Assembly: GCA_005281725.1 (NCBI GenBank)
Contig: SSBO01000009.1
Span: forward strand, 11,217,362 to 11,281,361
Length of the DNA stretch: 64,000 nt
Origin: Wuchereria bancrofti
Lineage: Eukaryota > Nematoda > Chromadorea > Rhabditida > Onchocercidae
Direction of reading: 5' to 3'
Position 1 is the stretch's first letter. Each line of letters begins with the position of its first letter. A program made the position numbers and the translations under genes. Below are positions 23,701 to 36,603 of the stretch, piece by piece. Below the pieces are notes generated by a model that worked only from the letters and a program-made list of their open reading frames with translations, was not told the origin of the DNA and made no database searches.

Positions 23701-26700
23701 TAATAAATATCAAATTTAAGAGTGTCAGAGTTATTAATAAACTTTTCATCTAACATTTCAAAAAAAAAATATGCTTAATTCAGACTGAAAAAGAAATTAG
23801 TCAAAAAAAATTATTTACAAGAAGCTTTATTCAAAAAAAAAAAGGAAAAGTAAGCAAAATAATTGACATACTGCTCTCAATTACCCTCAAAGAGATCTCA
23901 TCAATTTTGCAATTTATTAGTTTGTAAATTCAATCTTAATTAGTGAAATTTATTTAAATGACCATTATAGCACTTACATCCACTCTTGCTTGACATTCCT
24001 GTTCACCTTGCGTGACGGAAAGCGTTTTAATAATATGATCCGCTGGATTATACGTTTCAGGACAAGCGAACCCTATGCTAAACTAACAAAAAAATTTTTC
24101 CACGTCATCTGAGATACTGATATTGTCTTAAAAACAAGTGTTCCCCAATTAGAAATTGGACAAATACCGATCTTAGCTAATACGAAAGAGAAATAATAAT
24201 CGATTTTTTTTTTTGATAAAAATAAGAAGCATTGGAGTTATCTTAGAAAAAAAGGAATGATAAGATAGTTTGGTGATAGAAAAGGATGGAACAAACTTTT
24301 TGAAGAAGTTGCATACTTCAATAATTGGACCAAAATACGTAACTTTTCCCATTGACATAAAACATACACTAAAATATTAAAATTGTAATTCTTTTGTAGT
24401 GTTAAAATTCCTGATATATTAATTGATTAACTTGTCACATTCAGTTGACACGTCTCATTTAGTTGACAAAGGTTAACTCAACAATTTTATTTCCACACTC
24501 ATTGTATATCTTTTTAAGAGTTGACACAATTTATAATCCTTAAGTGATCTAAATACTTTGCATGCTATTGTTATCAGTGTGAATAATTATTTAAGTAAAT
24601 AGCTTTTTTAAGTTTTTTAGAATGTAGCCATGAAATTTGTTGAAATTTTTTATTAGAAAATAACAAATTGATAAGTTGTGTGACGAACTTATCAAACATG
24701 TTGAATACTTGACTGGATGGTTGATGAATTGTCGTAATTATTGTCTTCCCCTTTTTGGCCATATCTTTTAGGCAATGCACAACTTGTACTGCCATAAAAG
24801 AATCCAAACCAGATGTTGGCTCATCGCAAAATAAAATTAGCGGATCAGTAAGAATCTAAAATTAATTTTTGGCTAAACTAATATCAAACTGTTTCAATGT
24901 TACTTCTATTATCATACTTTTAGTGCACTTGTAGCCAAATAATTCAATGTCAACAAGATGAACTTTTTGTCGTCCTTTACATCTAAGAATATATTCTTAT
25001 AATTCAGGTCATATTTTCAAGTTTAAATTAAGTTAACAGTAAATTAGTTCAAGAATGAATGAGCTAACTTCACATGCAAATGCAAGACGTTTACTTTCAC
25101 CACAAGAAATGCCTTTAAGTCGATTTGTAACACCGATCAATGTCGTTTCACATCTTTTCAAGCCGAGCTGCAAAAAGAAATGCAAAAAATTTTAAGATCT
25201 AAAGAAAGACATATTAAAGAGTAATTTAATCAATGTTTGGTTGATAAGCTAACAGTTCAAAAAAAAAAGCTAATTAAAGAGTTACACAAACAACATAATA
25301 ATACTTGGCCAAGTCGATTTCAGGTCATCAAATTTGACTTATTATTATCAGTGCATCAAAAATACTTCATTCGCTGAATCTCTGCATTTTTTTTTTGCAA
25401 TTTATTTGTGAAATTCTTGAAATGCATAAATTAATTTGATGCTAACACGATGAAGACTGATCAGTTAAATAGAGTAAGTTCAATTGACCTCTTTAAGTAC
25501 TTCTTCTACTCGATTTAACTTATCCACTTTCGATACACTGTGACCCATTTGAAGTTCAGCCTGAATATATGCGAAATAGAACAGATATAGAGGTCATTTT
25601 AAGTTAACTTTGTGTTCTGTAATGAGTAACATGAAAGTTCTTTTTTTTTTTCATAATCGCTTTTCATATATCTAAATTTCACATCTTAGCATGGAATTTC
25701 CTGAACTATAATACTATATAAGATCATACCAAAGGTCATACAGGATTATTTCATTTGCTATTCCGACAAATTCATTTTATTTCAATGGATGAAAATAAAC
25801 AGTACCGAATAAATAAGTTGTTCCCGTACAGTTAAAGTTCCGATGAATATATCATCTTGATGTACATACCGCGATATACGGTGCATATCGGTCGATGATA
25901 GTTGTTCGCCATTAACCAAGATTTTTCCTTAATTTTTTTTAATATCTAAATTTTGATGTTTAAAATCTAATTTCTATGGAATTTTTTTTTTTTTTTTGAA
26001 ACATTTGCAAGTATGGACAAGCAGAAAGAACTGAAAAGCGAATTGCAGTTTTTGATAGCTAAAAAGAGGATATTTTCGAAATTGCTAGTTCATTTTTTGT
26101 TTTGACATTGAAATCAAATTTCCTGAACAAGCTTGCACAGACTTTTGAATTTATTAATTTGAGATTTTTGGAGAATTATTTTATCAATATTTCAAATACC
26201 ATTCTGTTATTTCAAAAAATTAAAGAAAAAAAAAATATCTTTGAGTAATTAATATTTTCAACTACCTTTCAGATCAACATCGCTTGATACATTCATTGTA
26301 AGTGCATTCAGAAGGACAGTTTTACCTGTTCCACTGCAATCATACTTAATGATATCTATTATCACCTGTATTATCATTACCATTCTTAGTATCGTAATTA
26401 TTTTTTTTTCAACTCATTTCTTCTAAAGTTGTTCCATTTAATTTATTTCAAACTTATAGTTTTCAAAATCGAGAAAAATCGTACCTACTTCCCATAATTG
26501 CAAGTGTGGTACCGGGTACTGCATAACCAGAAACTATAAAAAGAACTTTGAATCAATTTATTGATGATCAATTCTAAATGCTCGGAATTTTAATTCTTGT
26601 AAAACTAAAAATTGCCCTTTTTACAGAATTAAGAAAATGGTGCCCATAAAAAGTAATTTGTTTTTCATAATATCAACCAAAATTTTCAAAAAATATTTGG

Positions 26701-27467
26701 AATTCCTAGCACTAAAAAAAAATTGTTAATCCACCTTTGCTAAGTATTGTTTTTGTCTTTCTTGTTTCTCGAACGATTTTGAGACATTGAAGAATTGATT
26801 TCTTGGCAAGTGGTACTTTTACTGTAACATCACTCCATGTGACAGTTTTACCTTCATTACCTAAAAGCATCAAAATGTTTTTATCGAAATGTAAATGGCT
26901 AAGGGTTAAATTTCATCTAGATCAGGAAGATGTTACCTGATACCTGTTGGATGGATGAAATGAATCATCCGAATTATAGTATAGTGAAATGATGTGACAA
27001 TTTAATCAATGAAATACACTACTAAGCGTTGTTTAGCATGCTGCAATAGCATATCTTATCAGAGTGATTACTTCACAGGTAATCCTACTAAGTGATAAGA
27101 TTTCCGGAAAACTTACTCCATTTCACGGATTCCAATGATATATCTTTTATTAAGTGCTGATCATCGCTTTGTGACTGGATCTATATTAATTTATATTAAT
27201 TCTCTCTTTGCGAAATGCATACGAAATTGATAAGCGTAACTTTCATATTAAAATCAAAAAAAAAAAAACGATATAAAAGAGTTTACGGTGGATTAGTAAA
27301 GAAATTTGAAAATGATTGATTATGTTGAATGTATTGTGGTAAAAGTTCAATTAAAAAAGTTTGTTAGTAATTTCAATTAGATGATAAGAAGTAAAGTGAA
27401 CTTCGTTTGCAGTTTTACGCTCAGTTTCTTCTCCCTTTGCTTTATCTGAGCTAATAGAATCGATCAT
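20739..27467 (-). CDS. ABCG (White-type) half ABC transporter
   Basis: A membrane export pump half-molecule with the nucleotide-binding domain first, as in White/ABCG proteins, and expected to dimerise. Exons in reading order: 27467-27419, 26860-26735, 26533-26485, 26333-26266, 25927-25806, 25560-25489, 25167-25069, 24855-24689, 24368-24297, 24077-23978, 23571-23456, 23093-22988, 22754-22623, 22411-22316, 22196-22139, 21924-21847, 21546-21337, 20929-20739, giving 636 residues. Walker A is GSSGTGKT (73-80), Walker [15 protein letters not shown] with Glu207, and the switch histidine is His239. The signature reads ISCGES rather than the usual VSGGE. The second half has about six membrane spans ([29 protein letters not shown]) and a Cys-containing last loop. 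Every junction is frame-consistent. The first exon (17 residues) is the weakest call. Substrate unknown; wht genes are the C. elegans relatives. Confidence 0.93.
23329..23405. repeat. Short degenerate tandem repeat in an ABCG intron
   Basis: Three or four diverged copies of a unit like ATATTCAGGAGATACTA lie between exons 23571-23456 and 23093-22988 of the transporter. Confidence 0.7.
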
Positions 27468-29078
27468 TCTTATAATTTGTGTTTCTATAAAATGAATATT
27501 AAAAAGGTGGTAATTAGAAGATAGGCAAAGTTAAAAGAGTCATGCATAACAGATGAAGATTTCTTGCAAACAAAATTAATAATGATGATATTGATATGAT
27601 TATCAGTAAAGGATCTTAGTTGAGAGAATTTACTCGTACAATTATCGCTTCTATTAAATTTTATTTAAATACAAATTTATCATTCAGAACTTCTTTAGAT
27701 GATAAATTTAAATTCAAAAAGCAGCTATCAAATTTAAAGAAAAGTATAAATTGGATAAAAGTAAAAAAAAACAGAACTTATTCCTTTTTTAAGATTAGAA
27801 AAATGATCACACCGCTCTGTCTGATTACTAAATTAATAATAAACTGAAAAACTTTTCGCTTCCTATCTATAACTTATATCATACAAAGAATTTGCATGTT
27901 TGAATTTTAATCGATAGGAAGCAGAATTATTAAGCTAAGAATAAGTTGTAGCCAATAAATTGAGGCTGTAACCATGAAATTTCTTGTTCCACATTTTTCC
28001 GGGTTTACAATAATAAAAGAAAGTAAATTTAAATAAGAGAATGAACATAAACATTTCTTATCTTATAATAGAATGAATTTATTTGATCACTTTGTATATT
28101 CAGGAAAGTTTTATTTCTGATTTCTTTTAACATTTCCAGATATATAAATCTACCATTTATGGTGAATTTGATCTTTTTTCTAAAGAAGAAATTAAAAAAA
28201 GATTTTTTTCTCACAATAACTTTTGAATGAAAACAATAAATAGCTTGAAAGGAATACTAAAATCCATTTACACATCCTTAAACCGCCCGCGGACGGTCGG
28301 GCTAAAACCGCATCAATTGTAGCAAAGTCACCACTCGTTTGTCGTTCAGCTCTTCGTCATTATTTATTTATTTGTTTATTTATTTTCTTTTTTTATGCAT
28401 ACGTTGTTTTCGGTAACGCTGCAAGTGATCAAAGAAGGCGTCGAAATAAGATTGCATTCAGTGTTCAATGTATGACTAATCTATTTATTAATTGCTTATA
28501 ATATTTCAATCATTAATAAAAATCTTTTAATTAAAACAAAATAAGATGATTTAAGACATGAAAGTCTGAAAATTTTCATTTTATCAAATTTAAATTAGTT
28601 TCAGAATTTTTACCACTATTACACGTATAATTCATAATGCTTAATGAGTTGAAAAAGCAATTTTGAAATGTGTGGTTGCTATTGAAGTATTAAAATCATA
28701 TCTATGCTAATCTATAAACTACCAATTAGTATTATTAAAAAAAAAAGAAAGAGAAAGTGAACATATTTATTAAGCAATGAAATAATCAAATTTACTAAAT
28801 GAAGCAATCAATTTAACAAATTTCATGAGTTATCCTTAATAGTAACATGCTTACGAAATGATAGAAAAAATAGAGGAGAGAGAGAGAGAGAGGGAGAGAG
28901 AGGTAAGAAACTGAATATTTCGTTTTTTGTTCGTTTTTTTCATTTTCAAATTAATTAATTTAAAATTAAAATTTAATGAACATTCGTTTTTTTTTTGTTT
29001 TCATTTTCAAATTAATTAAGCAATTTAATAGTATATTTTACAAAACCTTGTCTAATTCTAATTTTTTTTTTTGCTTAA
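27468..29078. other. Divergent intergenic DNA between the ABCG and Kelch genes
   Basis: Both flanking genes are transcribed outwards, so this 1.6 kb must hold two promoters. It contains a GA microsatellite (28872-28903), a compact GC-rich patch (28281-28311) that stands out in otherwise AT-rich DNA, and poly-A/T runs. Open frames at 27620-27847 (+) and 28029-28214 (-) are lysine/asparagine-rich and look like chance. Confidence 0.6.
28872..28903. repeat. GA microsatellite
   Basis: Tandem GA with one GGGA interruption, about 175 bases before the Kelch start codon. Confidence 0.88.
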
Positions 29079-32000
29079 ATGAAATTTATTTCATATGAAA
29101 GAGCGTATATGAGTGAAGCGCAGAGCAGTTCTTTGGATCAATTCGTAGAGGAAGCATCACGGAGAAGTAAAAATTGCCGTAATCCTCGTGAAGAATCAAT
29201 TGTTCCATTAACAACAAAATCATCCTCAATCAGTGAGGCTTTGTCAATAACGCCATCGTCATCAACTCAATCCACTGATATCAATGATTATGATTCTCTT
29301 GCTGTGATATCATCAGCGTTATCAGTTTCAACCGCCTCACTGAATATCGATTCTACAGTAAATTCAATAACCCAACAACACTTCAATACTACCGTAACAA
29401 CAATTGATGGAAAAAAAATTCCAATAGAGCTGTACAAATCTCAACAAAAAGCTCGTAGCAGTGCCACCATCATTCTGAACAGAAATATTGCGGTAAAATT
29501 AAATCAATGTTTAAAATATTATTTCACTCTTTGCATACATAATTTTTCAATCCTTCATAATATATTATCAAACTAACAAAAAAAAAAAGTTCGTTATTTT
29601 TCAAGTTAAAAGTAATATAATATAATGACTTCCAACAAAAATTTCTTTATATTCTATAAAAAATTAGGTACTGCTATGATTACCCCAAATTTGAAATGAT
29701 ACAAATCATATCTGTCATTTTTTTTCCAAAAATTACACTTGGATGAGTTGTTTGAACTTCTAAATTTTGAGAATCTAACTGTACTTTCAAAAATATCAAA
29801 ATTATAACTTCAATTCGAATTAGAAATCTTTAAGTTTCCTATAAATACAACTCAATCTTTAGTTGCAGATTACAATGGATCGCATAGAATTTGCACAAAT
29901 TTCTCCATACTTTCGTGCTGCATTTTATGGTGGTTTCTCAGAAACAAAGTCAAAATTATTAAGTTTTGATAAGACTAAGGTTAGTCAAACTTCACATTGT
30001 TTATATTAGGAGAGAATTGATAAAAATAATATAAAAGTATTGTGCATTACTTAATATGTAAGTATTAATTAATGTTTCTAAGTATTTAGTTGTTTGGATG
30101 GATATTTAGTTGTTACTTCGATTATCACTGATATAAACTTTAGTGATAATTGAATTAAACACTTTTTAGAGTGAAGGATTCTTACACTGTTGCGCTGTCC
30201 TTAATCAACTAATGAGCGAAAATAAGTGGAAAATGCCGAATTTACAATGGATGAGTCTGCAAAAAGCATTTGAGGTATAATTATCTTATCATTTGAGGTA
30301 TAGTTATCATTTGAGATATATAATCATTTGAGGTGTAGTTATCATTTGAGATACAATTATCTTATCATGCTCACTTGAAGATTATCATCAGCATAGTGAA
30401 CGCATGTAAATAGTATATGAGAGGAAGAATAGCGCTAAATTGCTTTGAGTGTTGCGCTTCTTTTCAAATTGCTTATAAATAGGCAACAAAAAGTTTTTCA
30501 CGTGGAAATGCTTCCTGCTTTGATACACTTATACTTACACGTGATATATATACGTGATGTATAAAAATGTAAGAAACCGATGAATTATGCAATTACGTCT
30601 AGGCGGAATTAATTATGACTTTATCAATACATCTTTGTACCATTAATTTTAATTTTTAATAGATATTAGACATAGCGTCCTACTTGCTAATTGATCCATT
30701 GCTAACGCTTATATCCGACGTAATTCTATCCAAAATCAATGCTGATTCGTTAGTTCTGGCATATCATAAAGCAGGTATGAGATATGTTTTAAATTAAGGA
30801 ATTTCTGTACTTTAAAAAAAAATTTTAATTTGCAACAAATATCACTTCAAAACCATATATAATTTAAACTAAATTTTAATTTTTTAAACCAAAGAATGAA
30901 ATATTTTAAGTTAAAAAATTTCAGTAATTTTAAAAGAAAGTTTTAATTTGCAGCAAATATTATTTAAAAACCATATAATTCTAAAGGAAATGAGAAGAAT
31001 TAAATGAATAGAAGGTAGATTAAACTCATGTCGAAATGTTAATGTCAATCAGTAGAAAAAGAAAAAAAAAGTAATTGGGATTACTGTAATTACAGTACAC
31101 TGTGTAAAAGATGCTAATAGTTACTTTCAGAAAATCGTCATGTGCCATTAGCTCGAAAATTATGGAAAATAATTGTCCGTCAATTTGATCGGTTGCTAGC
31201 AAACAACACTTTTCTTACGTCTGTTTCAGAATTGAAATTGTTACTTTTTTAAATTAATAATAATTAAACGTTGATTAAACCATCGAAGAATCTGATTTAT
31301 AAAAGTTTTTTTTTCTTTTTGTTGCATTGAACTACCAATTTTACCAGTTAATGAGAGAACTGAAACAATCCCAATTCATAGTTTGAACGGAAAAAACATG
31401 CTAACTTATAATGCTAACATCAAAAACAAATCACAATTAGCTTTTTTCTAAAAAAAACTCGGCCAATAAATCTAATTAACATCAAACCTAATTTCACATC
31501 TTACTTAAATTTTACTTCACTTAATTTTGGGTGACAAAATCATCTAATTTTACATTATTCCAAGTTACAAAGTTTTAGACTTTCCGAAGTAGAAATCCTG
31601 CAGTTATTGCATGACAAACATTTAAATATCAACAAAAATGAAGAAACAGCAATGGTTCGAAAATGGATTACGGTTGGTTGAGTGAAATAATAATAGTTTT
31701 ATAGTAGAAAGCTGAAAATTTGCGTAAACTAAAATGAGCGCAAAAATTTAAGGCCAATGATTATGATAACGGATGTGCGGTGCGATTACGTGAGGAACTC
31801 CGTGGACGAAATGATGCTATTGGCTTTAGCGAGAATGAACCACGTCTACCAAATTCAGTTTTACTTGCAAGTGGTAATGTTCCTCAAAAAAAATTTTTTG
31901 AGAATTTCTTTAAAAATAATTTAAAAAAAAAAAGCGTCATAAAATCAATTTTTTCAGGTGGTTGGTCTAATGTAGGTCCAACAATGCTGGTAGAAACGCT

Positions 32001-33564
32001 TGATTGTCGTGCCCAAAAATGGGTACGCTCGGAACTCAAACTTTTTGAATTACCACGTGCTTATCATGCTGTCATCAACACTGGTGAACATTTATTTACA
32101 ATTGGTGGTTTCAATGGTGCTGAATATTATAGGTCAACGAAAAGATTTAATTTAAATAGTCGTGTAGGTTTTGCAAAGTTATTTTTTCCAAATCACAAAT
32201 TTAATTTAATTAAAATTATCCAAAAATGATAATGATGAAAAATCAATTCTTTTTATTGAGATTGGTCTAAAACCTATTCAAAATTATACTTTTGTTTAAA
32301 ACTTTTTAGTTAAATGCAAAAATGCTAATCATTTGGAACTAAACGATTTCAAAAGTGAACTTCAATTCCTAAATTAAAAGTGATTGATTTGTAGGAATGT
32401 ATAGAGGTTGCACCAATGTATGATCAACGATGCTATGTTGGATGTGGTTTACTGGATCCGGAACGAATCATAGCAATCGGTGGTTATAACAATCACGATC
32501 GCTTAAGATCTGCTGAAATTTTGCATATACCAAAGAATCAGTGGCATCGAATTGCCGAAATGAGTGTTCGAAGGTTGTTAGTTTAAATTGGAAAAGTTAA
32601 AAATTAATTATATGTTATCGAATTTAACTGATATGAAACTAACGCTGAAGTAAGTTTTTCACAATTAAAATTCTTTTAACTTCATTCTTGTAAAATCTTA
32701 AAAATACACACCTCACAATGCATTTACTTTCTCTGTCAAAAAATTTTTTATACTTTATTATGAAAGTAATAAGTATGTTTATAGAAGTGACGGCCACTGT
32801 GTGATAATGAAAAATGTAGCATATGCAATCGGCGGTTTTGACGGAATGAATTGTCACTCTAGCGTTGAATATTACGACCCACAACGTGATCGATGGTTTA
32901 TTATGAGCAATAATATGACAAGCCGAGTTAGTTACCATTTCAGATGTGCGTTAGAGTTTGTAAAATTACCAAATTTCAAATCGATCAGATCAATCAATCT
33001 AAAAAGTTGAAATGATGGATAAAATTAAAATTAGATAATTAAATTAGACTGATGTTTTAGCGCTCAGGTGTTGGTGCAGCTACTTTGGAGGGTGTTGTAT
33101 TTATATGTGGTGGTTTCGATGGTACCAGTCGTCTCCAAACATGCGAATTTATAGATACAAGAGAAGGAAAATGGCATCGCTTACGATCGATGAATCGACC
33201 ACGGTTTTAAATTTAATTCACAAATTTAATTTAAGATTGATTTTAAATTTATAACTACAAAAAAAAAAATGAAAGTTTTTATTGCATCATAAATTTATGA
33301 AATGCAAACGGTAATAAAATTAAAATTTCATTTTATTTCAGTTCAAATTTTGGTATAGAAGTATTAAACAACCAAGTAGTTGTTGCTGGTGGTTACGGTG
33401 GTATGGTTGGTACCATTGGTGAAACAGAAGCATACGATTTTCGTTCTAATAACTGGATTGAACTACCGACGATGAGTTTGCGACGTTCAGCGCTTTATCT
33501 TACTCGAATCGAGAATCATGACATCATCGAGGCGTTTGTTCGTCCAAGATATACTGCTACATAA
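29079..33564 (+). CDS. BTB-BACK-Kelch protein (KLHL-like)
   Basis: A Kelch-like protein, a family that usually recruits substrates to Cullin-3 ubiquitin ligase or binds actin. Exons: 29079-29492, 29869-29979, 30170-30274, 30663-30774, 31131-31218, 31579-31672, 31753-31873, 31958-32163, 32395-32573, 32785-32926, 33061-33203, 33342-33564, totalling 645 residues. A Ser/Thr-rich N-terminal extension (about 1-115) precedes a diverged BTB (SPYFRAAFYGGFSE, about 125-240), a BACK region (about 245-330) and six Kelch blades marked by double glycines (SGGWSN, TIGGFNG, AIGGYNN, AIGGFDG, ICGGFDG, VAGGYGG). The first ATG follows an in-frame TAA at 29076; a second in-frame ATG at 29109 is possible. C. elegans SPE-26 has a similar architecture, but I cannot claim orthology. 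The donor of exon 3 sits at the head of a tandem repeat (see findings). Confidence 0.92.
30267..30366 (+). repeat. Tandem repeat that copies the exon 3 / intron 3 boundary
   Basis: About five units of roughly 18-22 bases, each beginning CATTTGAG. The first unit contains the true end of Kelch exon 3 (CATTTGAG|GTATAA). Later copies read CATTTGAG followed by GTATAG, ATATAT, GTGTAG and ATACAA. Confidence 0.85.
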
Positions 33565-34391
33565 AATATGAACTGGATGCAATTCTACAATGTCATTGTA
33601 AGAAAAAAAAAAAAAATTCGCAATGAATTTGCGAATTTGTCCAAATTTAGACTAAAAGAATTCTTTTCTTCTTTTTGAAATTTGATTTAATTTTTTTTTT
33701 TTGCTGTATCCATAGTATTATATACAAAAAAATGATATGAATGGTATTTTAATCAGAATAACGTATATCAATGTGTCAAGTTGTAAGTATTTTTATGATT
33801 ATCAAATGAATTGTATTAATCAATAGATGAATTACTTATGATATTTTATCAAAATTATACTATAAAATTGTATTCAGTTTTGCATAATGTCCATAATGTG
33901 TAATTTAATGGCTTCCTTTACTTCTTTTTAACTCAATAAAAACAATAACAAACACAATTCAATTTGTATTGCCAAAACTTCATATCATATGCCAGCTATG
34001 AAATTTCATAATTATGAATTTCAATTTTTAATAAAAAATGCCAATGCTAATAAATTTATTACAATATAACTGGGAAATTTATCACCAGAAAAGATTCATT
34101 GCTTGATATCGCTAGGATTACTTAACGCTTATCACTATATCATACTACCATTTTTGATGTTATCGTGATATTAATATATTGCTATAGATTAAAGATTAAA
34201 CCAATCTTTATACTTTTTGCTTCAAACCATTTATCAGAGAGTTTAACCAAATGTTACCATTTTCATAGTTTTTAGAATTTTCGACTGGAAAACTAACTTA
34301 AATTATCGATTTACCAATTATTAGAACAACATTAAACTAACTTCTATAGCTAATATGAAATGTAAATTTGGATCATTTTTATTTACACATT
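33565..34391. other. Intergenic DNA after the Kelch gene
   Basis: The Kelch 3' untranslated region probably ends near the AATAAA at 33935-33940. The rest is AT-rich without an open frame of note. A 3' splice site (TTCTATAG) near 34349 may receive the leader of the next gene. Confidence 0.6.
33935..33940 (+). terminator. Probable polyadenylation signal of the Kelch gene
   Basis: AATAAA about 370 bases beyond the stop codon at 33562-33564, the best hexamer in the interval. Motif evidence only. Confidence 0.45.
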
Positions 34392-36603
34392 ATGCATTGG
34401 ATGGTTGCTTCTTTTTGCATGCTTTTACAATTTGTCATATGCGAAATTTCATTATCGGTAACTATGAGCAAAAAAAAAAAAAAAACAATCTGATATTACT
34501 GTTATCAGTCTGAGTCATCGATGATAGCATTTGTTGTCCTTAATTTTCTTTGGAAGCAGTAATGTCAAGTTTCCCACATACGCATTTTTAATTTATTTAA
34601 TTTTACATGAATATGTAAAGTAGAAAATCATAAATAATTCATTTCATGTATAAATGATATACCTGAAAATTTCCATTTACGATGTTACTTTAAATTCAAT
34701 AAATACTTTTAACAATTTTTCTACTTTAGGATGATTCGATGAATTTTTGCACAATTATCAATTACAATGACAATAATAACATGTCATTAATGTGGGACAT
34801 GAATGATGACCAAATGAAAAGTTGCATTCAAGAAATACAAAATGCAAATTCAAAAGAAATACACACTGTATCCAATGATAGAAACAATGATATAACACAT
34901 TTTTTTTATGTTTTTGAAAAGCCTTTCGGTCAGTTTGTTTATTAAAATTATATAAATTTTGAGGAAGAGAAGAATATAAAAGTACTCACAAAGATTTTTT
35001 ATTGGGAAATTGAATATTACACATAACTTACATAAATTGAATGATAACTTTTAGTATAAATTAAGAATTTAAGTAAAATGCATCATATGATATTACTATG
35101 ATAAAATTATTATCATTTTTACTATGATTTACTATGATTTTAGTTATTACTATAGTTTTTAGCATAAATTTATTTAAGATACTAACCGATTATTTTGAAG
35201 AAATATAAAACAAAGTATAATAATTTTGCTAATAAATAATATAGTAATTATGTTATTGCTGAATTAATTGAATGGATTTCGGAAGATTTTTGAGTAATAA
35301 AATTTTTGACTGTTTCCTTTTTTCTCACTATTATCTATTTTATCATTAAAACAGTAACAATAATTTATGATTTTTAACCTTTTATTTTCATTTTTTTAAA
35401 TTGATGATTTTCAAATTTTTTTTTTGTCAAATATATTATAGTCTCAAAGAATATCACATGCTTTAGTAACAATGAAACAGATGAAATATACAACATAACA
35501 ATTGCATGTATGAATTTTACTGAAACATCAGGTTCACTTCTATTATACCTATTTCAATTGTTTAATTTAAACACTAACAGTAATTATTGTAAGAGAAAAA
35601 AAAAGAAAGAAAAAATTTAAAAATACTTTCAGCTGCTCTGGATGATACGAAGGAATATTATGTATGTTCATTGTTCTCTAATTAATTCATTAGTAAAAGT
35701 TTAATAAATAACTTAGCATAAAAGGTGATAAAGTTTTCATTATTAAAGCTTCTTGTCGATTGAGAAAATAAAATTCACAAATATATGCAATAATCGAGTG
35801 AGAAAATAATAGAAATACAAAATGAATTAGAATCAATTATATTTCAGCATTTTTAACAATTCATGATTTCACTTTTGAATTCAAATTTTTGATCATTTCA
35901 CATTAATTTCGTTCAACATTTAATTCAACAAATAATTTTATATCGAAATAATCTTATTTCTCAGTGCCAACACTATACAATCAGAATTTTATTTCAGATC
36001 TGGAATAGTTCTATGACTTCATATGCAAATTATACATCTACAACAATGGTTCCTACTTTTTACTAGACATGATTAAAATCAAAAAATGATATTAAGTATA
36101 AACTTATTTCAGAAACCGTTACCGGAAAAATGGATTCGAATAGTTCGTGTTGGATTGGCTAGCTTCTCTGTATTTCTTGCTATCATTATAGTTTGTGTTA
36201 TTTTATTTTTATTTGTTGTTCTTCTCAAATGCATTCAACGATTATTGTTGGTTAGACGAATGCCAACATCTCAATATTCTATTATCAAGCATATTATCAC
36301 TGATGAAGCAATTGTATGAAATAATTTAATCAAATATTAAAAATTAAACAAAAGAAAAAAAGAGTGTTCGAGAAAAAAAAAGAAAGAATGCAATTATCAT
36401 TTGAGCACAAATTCTAATTTATTTAGACTGAAAGAATTTTGAAATTGGAATTTTTTTCAACATTTCAAATTTCTATTAAAAATGCTAAATTACAGGAAGA
36501 TGTAACGCAAGAATCAAGTTGTCATAATTCAGCAGTGTATTATAGGCAAAAAATATCTGCTTCGAAGTTATTACATCTAAAAGATATACGATTTGGCATC
36601 TAA
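34392..36603 (+). CDS. Type I single-pass membrane protein of unknown function
   Basis: I do not recognise this protein. Exons: 34392-34457, 34730-34928, 35442-35531, 35633-35661, 35998-36048, 36113-36313, 36496-36603, giving 247 residues. Exon 1 encodes a signal peptide (MHWMVASFC..., hydrophobic core, then CEISLS). Next is an Asn/Asp/Thr-rich ectodomain of about 125 residues with about seven possible N-glycosylation sequons (e.g. NIT, NET, NFT, NSS, NYT) and several cysteines. One long membrane helix follows (about residues 157-183, VGLASFSVFLAIII...), then a basic cytoplasmic tail ending near RFGI. An upstream ATG near 34355 is out of frame and would meet a stop just after the splice, so the ATG at 34392 is preferred. 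All joins keep frame, which supports a real gene despite no homology. The 29-base fourth exon is the least certain. Confidence 0.68.

Noticed and set aside
23735..23787. Candidate ABCG exon behind a strong acceptor (TTTTTCAG) on the minus strand
   Set aside because: It meets a stop in the required phase after eight codons unless one T is removed from a run of ten. The exon at 23571-23456 fits both neighbouring phases without any change.
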